Shown here: positions 47,938 through 56,400 of the stretch, one piece after another
How positions within the stretch are numbered: the first letter of the stretch is position 1
Layout of the letters: the number at the start of each line of letters is the position of its first letter
Origin: Streptomyces cinnabarinus
Lineage (GTDB): Bacteria; Actinomycetota; Actinomycetes; Streptomycetales; Streptomycetaceae
Assembly: GCF_027270315.1 (NCBI RefSeq)
Contig: NZ_CP114413.1
Location: 1,488,001 to 1,552,000 of the forward strand
Direction of reading: 5' to 3'
DNA: 64,000 nt
Position numbers and translations under genes: made by a program
The notes under the pieces: model-generated
What the model was told of the DNA's origin: nothing
What the model saw: only the letters and a program-made list of their open reading frames with translations
Databases searched by the model: none

Positions 47938-48838
47938 CCCCGATCCGTTCCCCCGCCGCCCGCAGCGCCTTGACCGCCGCCCTGATCGACGGACGCCGGT
48001 CCGCGTCCGCCCGCCAGATCACGTACACGTGCCGCCGCACCCGCTGCCGCAGCGGCACCGCGACGACTCCCTCGGGCATGGGGTTGCGGCCGAGCAGCGG
48101 GACCACGCAGACGCCGAGCCCGGCGGCGACCAGGCCGAGTTGGGTGTGGGTCTCGGCCGCGCGGTGGCCGACGATCGGCTCGATGCCCTTGGAGCGCAGG
48201 GTGAACATCAGCCACTCGTGACAGAACTCGCCCTGGCCCCAGGTGATCCACTCGTCCTCGGCGAAGTCGGCGAGGTCCACCTCCTCGCGGCCCGCGAAGC
48301 GATGGCCGACGGGCATCGCCACATCGGCGGGGTCGTCCAGGATCGGCGCCTTGACCAGTCCGTCCGGGAGCGGCATCGGCTTGTTGTACCAGTCGAGCAC
48401 CACGGCCAGGTCGAGATCGCCGCGGACCACTCCGGCGACGCCGTTCTCCGGTTCCAGCTCGCAGGAGCGCAGCCGCAGCGCCGGGTGCTCGGCGCGCAGC
48501 GCGGCGAGGGCGACCGGGAAGAGGCCGCGCGCGGCCGTCGGGAAGGCCGCCAGTCTCAGCTCGCCCGCGACCTGCCCGCGCTGCGCCTCCAGATCGGACT
48601 GGGCCAGCTCGACCTGGGACAGGATCCGTGCCGCGTGCTCCGCGAGCAGCCGTCCGGCGTCGGTGAGCCGCACGCCCCGGCCGTTCTTGGCGAGCAGCTG
48701 CTGGCCGACCTCCCGCTCCAGCTTGGACATCTGCTGCGAGACGGCGGAGGTGGTGATGTGCAGCCCTTCGGCCGCACCGCTGACCGAGCCGTGCCGGGCG
48801 AGGGCGTCGAGGGTGCGCAGGCGCTCCAGGTTCAACAT
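47915..48838 (-). CDS. LysR-family regulator
   Basis: 307 residues. MLNLERLRTLDALARHGSVSGAAEGLHITTSAVSQQMSKLEREVGQQLL is the winged HTH; the effector domain begins about 90. It is divergent from an EamA transporter with two 11-bp direct repeats in the gap, suggesting that it controls that exporter gene. Confidence 0.92.
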   Translation of the reverse strand: MLNLERLRTLDALARHGSVSGAAEGLHITTSAVSQQMSKLEREVGQQLLAKNGRGVRLTDAGRLLAEHAARILSQVELAQSDLEAQRGQVAGELRLAAFPTAARGLFPVALAALRAEHPALRLRSCELEPENGVAGVVRGDLDLAVVLDWYNKPMPLPDGLVKAPILDDPADVAMPVGHRFAGREEVDLADFAEDEWITWGQGEFCHEWLMFTLRSKGIEPIVGHRAAETHTQLGLVAAGLGVCVVPLLGRNPMPEGVVAVPLRQRVRRHVYVIWRADADRRPSIRAAVKALRAAGERIGASSTPAF

Positions 48839-48846
48839 GTAAGCAA

Positions 48847-48890
48847 TGCTACGAGATAAGGCTCGCGAATTCTCGCTTGTGCTACGAGAT
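48847..48890. promoter_or_regulatory. Two 11-bp direct repeats (TGCTACGAGAT), LysR site
   Basis: TGCTACGAGAT is present at 48847-48857 and 48880-48890, exactly 33 bp apart (three helical turns), filling most of the divergent gap. It is probably the LysR tetramer site. Confidence 0.7.
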
Positions 48891-48894
48891 TGCC

Positions 48895-49863
48895 ATGCCG
48901 CACCCTGTTCCCATGACCCGCTCCCGCTCGCTGCTCGACTGGCGACTGCGCTTCGCCGCCCTCTCCCTGATCTGGGGCTTCAGTTTCCTGCTCATCAAGG
49001 TGGGCACCGACGGCTACGCCCCGTTCCAGGTCACCTTCGGCCGGCTGCTGTTCGGTACGGCGGTGCTCGCCGTCGCCATGACGGTACGCCGGGAGAGGCT
49101 CCCGCGCGGGGCGCGCACCTGGGGGCATCTGACAGTCGCCGCGCTGCTGCTGAACGCGCTGCCGTTCTCGCTGTTCGCCTACGCGGAGCTGACGATCCCC
49201 TCGACGCTCGCGGGCATCTGCAACGCCACCTCCCCGCTGTGGGGCATGGCCCTGTCCCTGGTCGCCCTCTCCGAGGACCGGCCCACCCGGCTCCGGGTCG
49301 CGGGCCTCGGCGTCGGCTTCCTCGGCGTCCTGACGGTGCTCGGCGCCTGGCAGGGCTTCGCGGGCATGGACGCGCGCGGCACCGGCATGGCCCTGCTGGC
49401 CTCGCTCTGCTACCCGATCGGCTGGATCTACGTCCGGCGCACCCTGGCCGGGGCGGGCTCCTCGAACCTGTCGCTGACCGGCGCCCAGTTGCTGCTCGCC
49501 ACCGGGCAACTGGCCGTCGTCACCCCGCTGTTCACCACCGCCCCGACCGACTTCCCGCTGCTCCCCCTGCTCGCGGTCGCGGCCCTCGGCGCCCTCGGCA
49601 CCGGCTTCGCGGTGCTGCTCCAGTACGGACTCGTCGCCGAAGTCGGCCCGACGACCGCCCAGATGGTCACGTACTTCATCCCGGTCATCGCCACGGCGGC
49701 GGGCGTCGCCCTGCTCGGCGAGTCGCTGACCTGGTCGACACCGGTCGGTGCGCTGATCGTCCTGGCGGGGGCGGCGCTGACCCAGATACGCCCGCGCGAG
49801 CGGGGAGAGACGGCCGTCGAGGCCGAGCGCCCCGCGCGGGAGCGCGCCGAGGCAGCCTCCTAG
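48895..49863 (+). CDS. EamA-type DMT transporter
   Basis: 322 residues from ATG 48895 (in-frame ATGs at 48877 and 48913 exist). Ten membrane spans in two EamA halves; FAALSLIWGFSFLLIKVGTDG...PFQVTFGRLLFG begins half one and MTYFIPVIATAAGVALLGE ends half two. Such carriers export metabolites or amino acids. The C-terminus is a polar Arg/Glu tail. Its LysR neighbour probably regulates it. Confidence 0.9.
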   Translation: MPHPVPMTRSRSLLDWRLRFAALSLIWGFSFLLIKVGTDGYAPFQVTFGRLLFGTAVLAVAMTVRRERLPRGARTWGHLTVAALLLNALPFSLFAYAELTIPSTLAGICNATSPLWGMALSLVALSEDRPTRLRVAGLGVGFLGVLTVLGAWQGFAGMDARGTGMALLASLCYPIGWIYVRRTLAGAGSSNLSLTGAQLLLATGQLAVVTPLFTTAPTDFPLLPLLAVAALGALGTGFAVLLQYGLVAEVGPTTAQMVTYFIPVIATAAGVALLGESLTWSTPVGALIVLAGAALTQIRPRERGETAVEAERPARERAEAAS

Positions 49864-49866
49864 TCG

Positions 49867-50037
49867 CGCTGCGGTCGGGAGCAGGGCGTACGGCCGAAGG
49901 CGGCGCGCCCCTCACCCCGCTGCGGCCCGGAGCCAGGCGTACGACTGAAACAGCCCCTGAACTCCGCAACGGTCCGAATCCCGGTGTACGGCCAAGGCGG
50001 CGCCCTAGACCCCGCTGCGGTCCGGAGCGGGGCGTAC
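49867..50037. repeat. Three imperfect 25-nt repeats (CGCTGCGGYCSGGAGC...)
   Basis: Copies at 49867-49891, 49918-49942 and 50013-50037 share CGCTGCGG...GGAGC..GGCGTAC. The third lies in the end of the MocR-type gene. Part of a second unit (GTACGGCC...AAGGCGGCGC) is also duplicated (49888 and 49986). Confidence 0.7.
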
Positions 50038-51336
50038 AGCGGAGGCGATGGCGTCGGCCAGGGGCCCGGTCTCCGCCTCCGTCAGGGTCGAGACCGTGAC
50101 GCGCATCCCGGGACCGGAGTCCAGGCGGAAGCGGGCGCCGGGGGCGACGGCCCAGCCCGCGTGCAGGAGACGTGAGACGGCACCCGTCTCGTCCGGCACG
50201 GGCACCCAGACGTTCATGCCGGTGCGGCCCCGCGCGGTGACGCCTCGTTCGGCGAGCGCGTCGATCAGCAGATCCCGGCGGCCGCCGTACCGTGCCGCCA
50301 CCGCCTTCGGGTCGATCGCGCCGTCCGCCCACAGCCGGGCCACGGCCCGCTGGAGCATCAGGCTGACCCAGCCGGGCCCGAGGCGCTGGCGGCCGCGCAC
50401 CCGGTCCACGGTGACGGCGTCGCCGGTGAGCACCGCGAGGCGCAGATCGGGGCCGTACGCCTTGGCGGCGGAGCGGACGAAGGCCCAGTGATCGGTGGTG
50501 CCGGCCAGCGGGCTCAGCGGGACGTCGACGATCGCGTGGCCGTGGTCGTCCTCGATGAGCAGGGTCCGCGGGTGCTCCCGGAGCACGGAACGCAGCGCAC
50601 GCGCGCGTGTCGCGCTCACCGCGGCGCCGGTCGGGTTCTGGGCGCGGTCGGTGACGATCAGGGCGCGGGCCCCGGCGCCGAGCACCCGGCGCACATCGTC
50701 CGGGAGCGGCCCGTCGTCGTCGACACCCACGGGTGCGACGCGCAGCCCGAGCGCCGGGACGAGGTCGAGGGCGCTGCGCCAGCCCGGGTCCTCGACGGCG
50801 ACGGTGTCCCCCGGCCGCAGATGCGCAGCCAGGACGCGCTCGATGGCGTCCAGCGAGCCGGAGGTGACGGCCAGCGGCCCTTCCGGAACCCCGTCGGCGT
50901 CCAGTTGCGCCCGCGCGAGGCGCGCCAGCTCGGGATCCACGGGCTCGTCGCCGTACAGCACGGGGTCGCGGTCGCCCCGTTCCGTCGCCGCCGCGAACGC
51001 CGGGCCGAGCGGGGGCAGCAGCGCCGGATCCGGGTTGCCGTTCGCCAGGTCCCGCACCCCGGCGGGGACGTCCGTGCGGACGTACTCACGGGCGGTGGTG
51101 GCCGGTTTGGGGCGCACCCGGCTCCCCCGGCGACCGGCGGTCTCGATGACCCCACGCTCCCGCAGGGTGCGATAAGCCGCCGCGACGGTATTGGGATTCA
51201 CCCCCAGCTCGATTGCCAACTCCCGCATCGGCGGCAGCAGTTGCCCCGGCTCCAGGGCTCCGGAACCGACCGCGGCCTCGATGCCGGCCGCAATCTCTGC
51301 TGCGCGCCGACCCGTGATCCGATATTCTCCTAGCAC
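50005..51336 (-). CDS. MocR-type GntR/aminotransferase fusion regulator
   Basis: 443 residues. The N-terminal winged HTH (1-70) of GntR type, PPMRELAIELGVNPNTVAAAYRTLRERGVIE, is fused to an aminotransferase class I fold with PLP Lys292 (SAAKAYGPDLR) and NPTG-like QNPTG (233-237). MocR/PdxR proteins sense PLP and regulate vitamin B6 or related genes. It is divergent from a PPOX gene, with a 12-bp palindrome between. Confidence 0.9.
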   Translation of the reverse strand: MLGEYRITGRRAAEIAAGIEAAVGSGALEPGQLLPPMRELAIELGVNPNTVAAAYRTLRERGVIETAGRRGSRVRPKPATTAREYVRTDVPAGVRDLANGNPDPALLPPLGPAFAAATERGDRDPVLYGDEPVDPELARLARAQLDADGVPEGPLAVTSGSLDAIERVLAAHLRPGDTVAVEDPGWRSALDLVPALGLRVAPVGVDDDGPLPDDVRRVLGAGARALIVTDRAQNPTGAAVSATRARALRSVLREHPRTLLIEDDHGHAIVDVPLSPLAGTTDHWAFVRSAAKAYGPDLRLAVLTGDAVTVDRVRGRQRLGPGWVSLMLQRAVARLWADGAIDPKAVAARYGGRRDLLIDALAERGVTARGRTGMNVWVPVPDETGAVSRLLHAGWAVAPGARFRLDSGPGMRVTVSTLTEAETGPLADAIASAVRPAPDRSGV

Positions 51337-51347
51337 AAACCAGATTA

Positions 51348-51359
51348 TGCACTAGTGCA
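51348..51359. promoter_or_regulatory. 12-bp palindrome TGCACTAGTGCA
   Basis: A perfect palindrome between the divergent MocR-type and PPOX genes, with a further AGCAC half-site 14-17 bp away. Candidate MocR site controlling both genes. Confidence 0.6.
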
Positions 51360-51371
51360 ATGGAGACCGCA

Positions 51372-52049
51372 ATGCAGGGGACGCAGCAGCCGACATCGGA
51401 ACCCGCCGCCTACACGCCGACCGACCGCACGGTTCCCACCCGCTCCGCCGAGCGGGCGTCGTACGACAAGGAGCTGGTGCACTCGATACTCGACGAGGCC
51501 TATGTCTGCCATCTCGGCTTCGTCCGGGACGGTTCGCCGGTGGTGCTGCCGACACTGTTCGGGCGGGTCGGTGACCGGCTCTACGTGCATGGCTCGACGG
51601 GCTCGCGCCCGCTGCGGATGACGGGGCAGGCCGACCCGGGGCTGGAGGTGTGCCTCACCGTCACGCACGTGGACGCGCTGATCCTGGCCCGTTCGGCGTT
51701 CCACCACTCGATCAACTACCGGTCCGTGGTGGTGCACGGCGTCGCCCACCAGGTGACGGACCCGGAGGAGAAGCGCCTCGCCCTGGACGCGCTGGTCGAC
51801 CATGTGGTCCCGGGCCGCTCGGCGGACTCCCGGCCCGCCAACAAGAAGGAGCTGGCCGCCACCGCCGTCATCCGCCTCGACCTGAACGAGGTCTCCGCGA
51901 AGCTCCGCACGGGCGGTGTGAACGACGAGCCCGAGGACCTCGCCCTCCCGCACTGGGCCGGAGTGGTCCCGCTGCGCAAGGGCTACGAGACCCCGCTCGA
52001 CGACCCGGACCTGGCGCCCGGCACGGAGCTTCCCGCCTACCTCGGGTGA
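51372..52049 (+). CDS. PPOX-fold pyridoxamine-oxidase-like protein
   Basis: 225 residues from ATG 51372 with GGAG six bases before; the ATG at 51360 has no ribosome site. YDKELVHSILDEAYVCHLGFVRDGSPVVLPTLFGRVGDRLYVHGSTGSR is the split-barrel FMN-binding core. Its divergent MocR neighbour senses PLP, hinting at a role in vitamin B6 salvage or at least regulation by it. Confidence 0.87.
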   Translation: MQGTQQPTSEPAAYTPTDRTVPTRSAERASYDKELVHSILDEAYVCHLGFVRDGSPVVLPTLFGRVGDRLYVHGSTGSRPLRMTGQADPGLEVCLTVTHVDALILARSAFHHSINYRSVVVHGVAHQVTDPEEKRLALDALVDHVVPGRSADSRPANKKELAATAVIRLDLNEVSAKLRTGGVNDEPEDLALPHWAGVVPLRKGYETPLDDPDLAPGTELPAYLG

Positions 52050-52063
52050 CCGTGTCCCAGGCC

Positions 52064-53065
52064 TTATGCGACGGTGCTCCGAGCCGCCGGCTCCCGCTCG
52101 GCGCCGCCGCCCGCGACCGGTTCCGGGGAACCCTTGCTCGGGGCCGAGGACTGGGCGATGAAGGCGCCGAGCAGGACGACCGCGCCGCCGATGATCTGCG
52201 GGGCGGAGAGGTGCTCGCCGAGCAGGATCCAGGCGAGCACGGTCGCGATGACCGCTTCCAGACAGGCGACGACGCCCGCGACCTGCGGGGAGAGCCGGCG
52301 CACCGAGACCACGCCGGTGACGTAGGCGACGACGGTGGCGATCAGCACGATCCAGGAGAGCAGCAGCGCGGCCGCGACCGGGGTGCCGTTCATGTCCGCG
52401 CCGTCCGCGAGGACGGACCACTCCATCGACCAGGGGCGGGACACGACGGTCAGCACGGCGGCGCCGACCAGGAGGCCGTAGGCGATGACGCCGAGCGGGT
52501 CCGGGGCCTCGTCGGCCGAGTCGGTGCCCTGGTCGGACAGGACGAAGTAGCCGACCTGGCAGCAGGCGGCGCCGAGTGCGAGGAGCAGGCCGAGGGCGTC
52601 GAAGCTGAGGCCCGCCCACACCTCGACGACACAGGCCAGCCCGCCCACCGCGAGGACCACTCCGAGCGCGGCGGCCCGGGTCACCGGGCGCCGCTGCACG
52701 AACCGCACCCAGCCCAGTACCAGCGCGGGCGCGAGGTACTCCACGAGGAGCGCGACGCCGACCGGGATCCGGGAGATGGAGGCGAAGTAGAAGGCCTGCA
52801 CACCGGCCACGCCGAGCAGTCCGAACCCGGCGAGCAGCGCGGGGCGGCGGCGCACCAGGTCCCGGTGGCGCACGGCGAGCGGCAGCATCACCAGCGCCGC
52901 TCCGGCCACCCTCAGCCACACCACGTGCAGCGGGTCGAGCCCCGCCTCGATCAGCGGCTTGGCCGCGACACCGGATCCCCCGAAGGCGAGCGCCGAGGCG
53001 AGGGCGAGGCCGAGCCCCATCCCCTTGCCGCGACTGCCCTGACTGCTCTCTGACGTACGCACCGG
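52064..53065 (-). CDS. EamA-family (DMT) transporter
   Basis: Two EamA repeats, about ten membrane spans, of which LALASALAFGGSGVAAKPLIEAGLDPLHVVWLRVAGAALVM opens the first half and SWIVLIATVVAYVTGVVSVRRLSPQVAGVVACLEAVIATVLAWILLGE ends the second. The start is uncertain: I used GTG 53065; GTG 53059 or ATG 53020 (MGLGLAL) are alternatives. Substrate unknown. Confidence 0.86.
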   Translation of the reverse strand, partial: PVRTSESSQGSRGKGMGLGLALASALAFGGSGVAAKPLIEAGLDPLHVVWLRVAGAALVMLPLAVRHRDLVRRRPALLAGFGLLGVAGVQAFYFASISRIPVGVALLVEYLAPALVLGWVRFVQRRPVTRAAALGVVLAVGGLACVVEVWAGLSFDALGLLLALGAACCQVGYFVLSDQGTDSADEAPDPLGVIAYGLLVGAAVLTVVSRPWSMEWSVLADGADMNGTPVAAALLLSWIVLIATVVAYVTGVVSVRRLSPQVAGVVACLEAVIATVLAWILLGEHLSAPQIIGGAVVLLGAFIAQSSAPSKGSPEPVAGGGAEREPAARSTVA

Positions 53066-53177
53066 CACATGATGACAGGCGATGACATGAGCGTCACCCC
53101 CAATGACACCTGTCTCAGCGAGTGGACGGCACAAGACCCCTCAGCAGGCCCCACAGCAGACCTCTGGGCGCCCGCCC

Positions 53178-53720
53178 TCAGTAGCCGCCCTCCCAGGCGT
53201 GCCGCTCGGGGCGGCTGTCGATCCGGGCGTACACCTCGCCCGCGTCGATCCCCGCTCGGGCCAGCACCTCGACCGCCCGCGCCTCCCTGTCCACGACGAT
53301 CGCGGCGAGCAGGTCGACGCCCCGAGCGGGTTCGTCGCCCCGGCCGGCGGCACGGGCGCAGGCGTACTCCAGCGCGCCCGCGGCCAGCGGCGAGAGTCCG
53401 TCGGCGGTCACCAGGGGCACGGCCCCGGAGTCCTCGACGCTGCCCTGCCAGCGCAGGCCGTAGCCGATGCTGCGCTGGACGAGATAGCCGAGCAGCCGGG
53501 CGATCTGGGGCCCGTCGTCGAAGACGGACCGCACCTCGGGGTCGTACTCCAGCAGGGAGTGCAGCAGATGGGCGGTGTCGACGTGGCGGTCCGCGTCCCG
53601 CACCGCGCGTCGGCGGGCGGCGGAGATCACCGCTGCCAGTTCGGCCGTGAGCCGGGCATCGTCGTCCGGGCGCCCTCCGGCCTGGTCGTGGTCCGGCTGA
53701 CGGGGGATACGGGGTTGCAC
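53178..53720 (-). CDS. Clp N-terminal domain protein
   Basis: 180 residues from GTG 53720. ELAAVISAARRRAVRDADRHVDTAHLLHSLLEYDPEVRSVF and the second LSPLAAGALEYACARAAGRGDEPARGVDLLAAIVVD are the two repeats of a Clp-N domain, without any ATPase part. Such stand-alone proteins may be Clp adaptors. Streptomyces carry several. Confidence 0.86.
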   Translation of the reverse strand: MQPRIPRQPDHDQAGGRPDDDARLTAELAAVISAARRRAVRDADRHVDTAHLLHSLLEYDPEVRSVFDDGPQIARLLGYLVQRSIGYGLRWQGSVEDSGAVPLVTADGLSPLAAGALEYACARAAGRGDEPARGVDLLAAIVVDREARAVEVLARAGIDAGEVYARIDSRPERHAWEGGY

Positions 53721-53918
53721 ACCCTTACCCCATCAGCCCCGGCGGCCCGGGTCATCCGCGGAGGGATGCATCTTCGCGTCCCACACAAAGTGGACCCGGC
53801 GGGCCGGAATCTCCTCCTTGGGGATGAGATCAGGCCCTTGTCGCCCGAACGGGCGCGCCGCCGTGCACCGCGCTCCCCGCGCGCAACCACGGCGCCCTCC
53901 CGGACGTCCAACAGGTGC

Positions 53919-54107
53919 ATGGAGAGCAGGTGCTGGCTGGTCGCGTTGCCGGCCGTCGACGGCAGACAGTACGTCTACCGGGTGTACGCCCCGGAGGACG
54001 CGCTGCCCGCCGACCTGTTCTGGGACGCCTGGCACTGCCACGACGAGAGCACCCACCCGCGCGCGTGGGACCTGTTCGACGCGGCGGTCATACGCCTCGT
54101 CGGCTGA
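53919..54107 (+). CDS. Hypothetical protein
   Basis: 62 residues (MESRCWLVALPAVDGRQYVYRVYAPEDALP). It is strand-rich then helical (DESTHPRAWDLFDAAVIRLVG). It begins without a visible ribosome site, so confidence is limited. No family recognised. Confidence 0.5.
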   Translation: MESRCWLVALPAVDGRQYVYRVYAPEDALPADLFWDAWHCHDESTHPRAWDLFDAAVIRLVG

Positions 54108-54182
54108 GCCCGGCCGGGGTCCGGTCCCCACGCTTCTCTCCACACTTCGCTTCTCTCCACACTTCCTGACGGTTCATCAGTA

Positions 54183-54211
54183 TTGAATGTTCCAGGCCCT
54201 GCGGCTACGTT
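54183..54211 (+). promoter_or_regulatory. Promoter of the SRPBCC gene
   Basis: TTGAAT (54183-54188) and TACGTT (54206-54211) are separated by exactly 17 bp, 37 bases upstream of the ATG. Confidence 0.6.
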
Positions 54212-54247
54212 CCGCGACACCGTAGCCCGAGACGAAGGGGTGGTCGC

Positions 54248-54676
54248 ATGGCCGAAGTCAGCGCGGAGGCACGGATCGGGGCACCGGCCGACAAGGTGTG
54301 GGCACAACTCGTCGACTGGCCCGCGTACGGCGAGTGGAACGCGACCCACACCAGCTTCCCCAAGGGCGGACCGACGGCGCTGGAAGTGGGCGGGACCTTC
54401 CAGGAGAACATGAAGCTGATGGGCTTCCCGGCCGAGGTCGAGTGGACGATCGAGGAGCTGGAACCGGCCCGGGTGCTGGCCCTGCGCGGCAAGGGGCCGA
54501 TGGCCGTGAGCGTCGCCACCCGCTACACGCTGACGCCGGACGGGGACGCCACGACGGTCCGTATCGACGGGGAGTTCACCGGCGCCGCGGTCTCGCTGAT
54601 GGCGGGCCGCCTCAAGGACTCGGGCACGGCGGCCCTGAACGAGTCGCTGCGGAAGCTGGCCGGGCTGGTGAGCTGA
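54248..54676 (+). CDS. SRPBCC family protein
   Basis: 142 residues with AAGGGG upstream. AEVSAEARIGAPADKVWAQLVDWPAYGEWNATHTSFPKGG starts the helix-grip (START/polyketide-cyclase-like) fold; AGRLKDSGTAALNESLRKLAGL is the last helix. It would bind a hydrophobic ligand; enzyme activity unknown. Confidence 0.85.
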   Translation: MAEVSAEARIGAPADKVWAQLVDWPAYGEWNATHTSFPKGGPTALEVGGTFQENMKLMGFPAEVEWTIEELEPARVLALRGKGPMAVSVATRYTLTPDGDATTVRIDGEFTGAAVSLMAGRLKDSGTAALNESLRKLAGLVS

Positions 54677-54693
54677 GCCCCTGCAACGCGAAG

Positions 54694-54723
54694 GGCGCCC
54701 CGCGGAGGATTCCACGGGGCGCC
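54694..54723. terminator. Bidirectional terminator hairpin
   Basis: GGCGCCCCG (54694-54702) pairs with CGGGGCGCC (54715-54723), loop 12 nt, between the convergent SRPBCC and PadR genes. Confidence 0.7.
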
Positions 54724-54739
54724 GCACTCACGGCTGCCG

Positions 54740-55369
54740 TCAGTCCTCGTCGGCGAGGATCAGATACAGCTTCTTGCGCGCTTCGTTGATCACGGAGATC
54801 GCCTTCTCGCGCTGCTCCTTGCTGCCGGTCTTCCAGACCTGGCCGAAGGCCTCCATCAGGCCGAACCCGGCCTGCCGGATATCGTTCACGGCCTCCCAGT
54901 CCACGCCTCGGGAGGCTTCCTCCCAGGGCGCGTCGGGGCCGTCGTCGGCCGCGGTACGGCCGGCCTCGGTGAGGGAGAACAGCTTCTTGCCACCCTCGCT
55001 CTCGCTGGCGATCAGGCCCTCGTCCTCCAGCAGTTGAAGGGTCGGGTACACCGAGCCGGGGCTGGGCTTCCACGCCCCGCCGCTGCGCTCGGCGATCTCC
55101 TGGATCATCTCGTAGCCGTGCATCGGCCGGTCCTTGAGCAGGGCCAGGATCGAGGCGCGCACATCACCGCGTCGCGCCCTCCCCCGCGGGCCACCACGGC
55201 CCCTGGGCCCCCAGTGCCCGCCCGGGCCCGGACCACCGCCGAACCCCGGGCCACCGAAGCCGGGACCACCAGGCCCGAAGGGCCCGAAGGCGCCACGCCG
55301 GCCATCGAAACCGCCCCGGCCCTGATGACCGGCACCACTGTGTCCACGTTCGAATCCATGGGAACGCAT
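54740..55369 (-). CDS. PadR-family regulator with Gly-rich N-terminus
   Basis: 209 residues from ATG 55369 with GGAG eight bases upstream. Residues about 10-65 are Gly/Pro/Phe-rich (FGPFGPGGPGFGGPGF), probably disordered. The PadR HTH (RRGDVRASILALLKDRPMHGYEMIQEIAERSGG..KPSPGSVYPTLQLLEDEGLI) follows, then a helical dimer part. It is probably autoregulated through the repeat upstream. Confidence 0.88.
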   Translation of the reverse strand: MRSHGFERGHSGAGHQGRGGFDGRRGAFGPFGPGGPGFGGPGFGGGPGPGGHWGPRGRGGPRGRARRGDVRASILALLKDRPMHGYEMIQEIAERSGGAWKPSPGSVYPTLQLLEDEGLIASESEGGKKLFSLTEAGRTAADDGPDAPWEEASRGVDWEAVNDIRQAGFGLMEAFGQVWKTGSKEQREKAISVINEARKKLYLILADED

Positions 55370-55386
55370 CGCAATCACTCCATTCC

Positions 55387-55416
55387 ATCGTTGATCTGTC
55401 GCGATGCGTCAACGAT
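55387..55416. promoter_or_regulatory. PadR operator-like inverted repeat
   Basis: ATCGTTGA (55387-55394) and TCAACGAT (55409-55416) form a perfect 8-bp inverted repeat upstream of padR, with a TATATC-like -10 next to it on the minus strand. Confidence 0.6.
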
Positions 55417-55533
55417 ATATCGGAACTGTTCTTACGGCAACCCCCTGCCGACGGCGCACCGCGCCCCGAAATCGGTCCAGCACCCCCGAATTGGCCTTGG
55501 CCTGCGGCTTTGCCGCCCCTCTAACGTCGAGGG

Positions 55534-56343
55534 ATGCGCATCCGAATCGTCGACGCCTTCACCGACCGCCCCTTCTCCGGGAACCCCGCCGGGGTCCTGC
55601 TCCTCGACGCCTTCCCCGCCGACGACTGGCTCCAGAAGGTCGCCCTGGAGGTCAACCACGCCGAGACCGCGTTCGCCCACCGACTCTCCGACGACCCCGG
55701 GGCCGACTGGGCGCTGCGCTGGTTCACACCGGCGGCCGAGGTCGCGATGTGCGGACACGCCACGCTCGCCACGGCCCACGTGCTGCGCGCCACCGGCGCT
55801 CACGAGGGCCCGGTACGGTTCGCCACCCGCAGCGGCGTGCTGATCGCGACGCCTCGCGAGGACGGCTCCTTCACCCTCGACTTCCCCACCGCCCCGCTCA
55901 CCGCGTCCGGGATCCCGGACGGCGTCGCCGAGGCACTGGGTGCCGAGCCGCTGACCGCCTGCGACACCGGCCCGAACGTGGGCGACCTGCTGGTCGAGCT
56001 CGCCGACGAGAAGACCGTCCGTGCCCTGACCCCCGACCACCGGGCCCTCGGCGCCTTCTCCGAGCGGGGCATCATCGCCACCGCCCGCGCGGAGGACCCC
56101 GCCCGGGGCTACGACTTCGTCTCCCGCTGCTTCTTCCCGAACGTGGGCATCGACGAGGACCCGGTCACCGGCAGCGCCCACACCGCCCTGGCGCCGTTCT
56201 GGTCCGAGCGCCTCGGCCGCCCCGACCTCACCGGCCTCCAGGCCTCCCCGCGCTCCGGCCTGGTCCGCACCGAGGTACGCGGCGACCGCACCCTGCTCGG
56301 CGGCAGCGCGGTCACCGTGATCGACGGCGAACTGCTGGCCTAG
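55534..56343 (+). CDS. PhzF-family isomerase/epimerase-like protein
   Basis: 269 residues. VDAFTDRPFSGNPAGVLLLD, the catalytic Glu44 in NHAETAFA, WFTPAAEVAMCGHATLATAHV and the GIDEDPVTGSAHTALAPFW motif are all typical of PhzF. The family performs proton shifts on small acids; substrate here unknown. TAACGT ends six bases before the ATG, so leaderless is likely. Confidence 0.9.
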   Translation: MRIRIVDAFTDRPFSGNPAGVLLLDAFPADDWLQKVALEVNHAETAFAHRLSDDPGADWALRWFTPAAEVAMCGHATLATAHVLRATGAHEGPVRFATRSGVLIATPREDGSFTLDFPTAPLTASGIPDGVAEALGAEPLTACDTGPNVGDLLVELADEKTVRALTPDHRALGAFSERGIIATARAEDPARGYDFVSRCFFPNVGIDEDPVTGSAHTALAPFWSERLGRPDLTGLQASPRSGLVRTEVRGDRTLLGGSAVTVIDGELLA

Positions 56344-56351
56344 CAGCCGAA

Positions 56352-56380
56352 AGGGGCGTACGAGATCCTCGTACGCCCCT
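56352..56380. terminator. Bidirectional terminator
   Basis: A perfect 13-bp stem (AGGGGCGTACGAG and its inverse, 56352-56364 with 56368-56380) and a 3-nt loop, between convergent phzF and CPBP genes. Confidence 0.85.
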
Positions 56381-56400
56381 CCCTGCCCTGAAGCGCCCGC

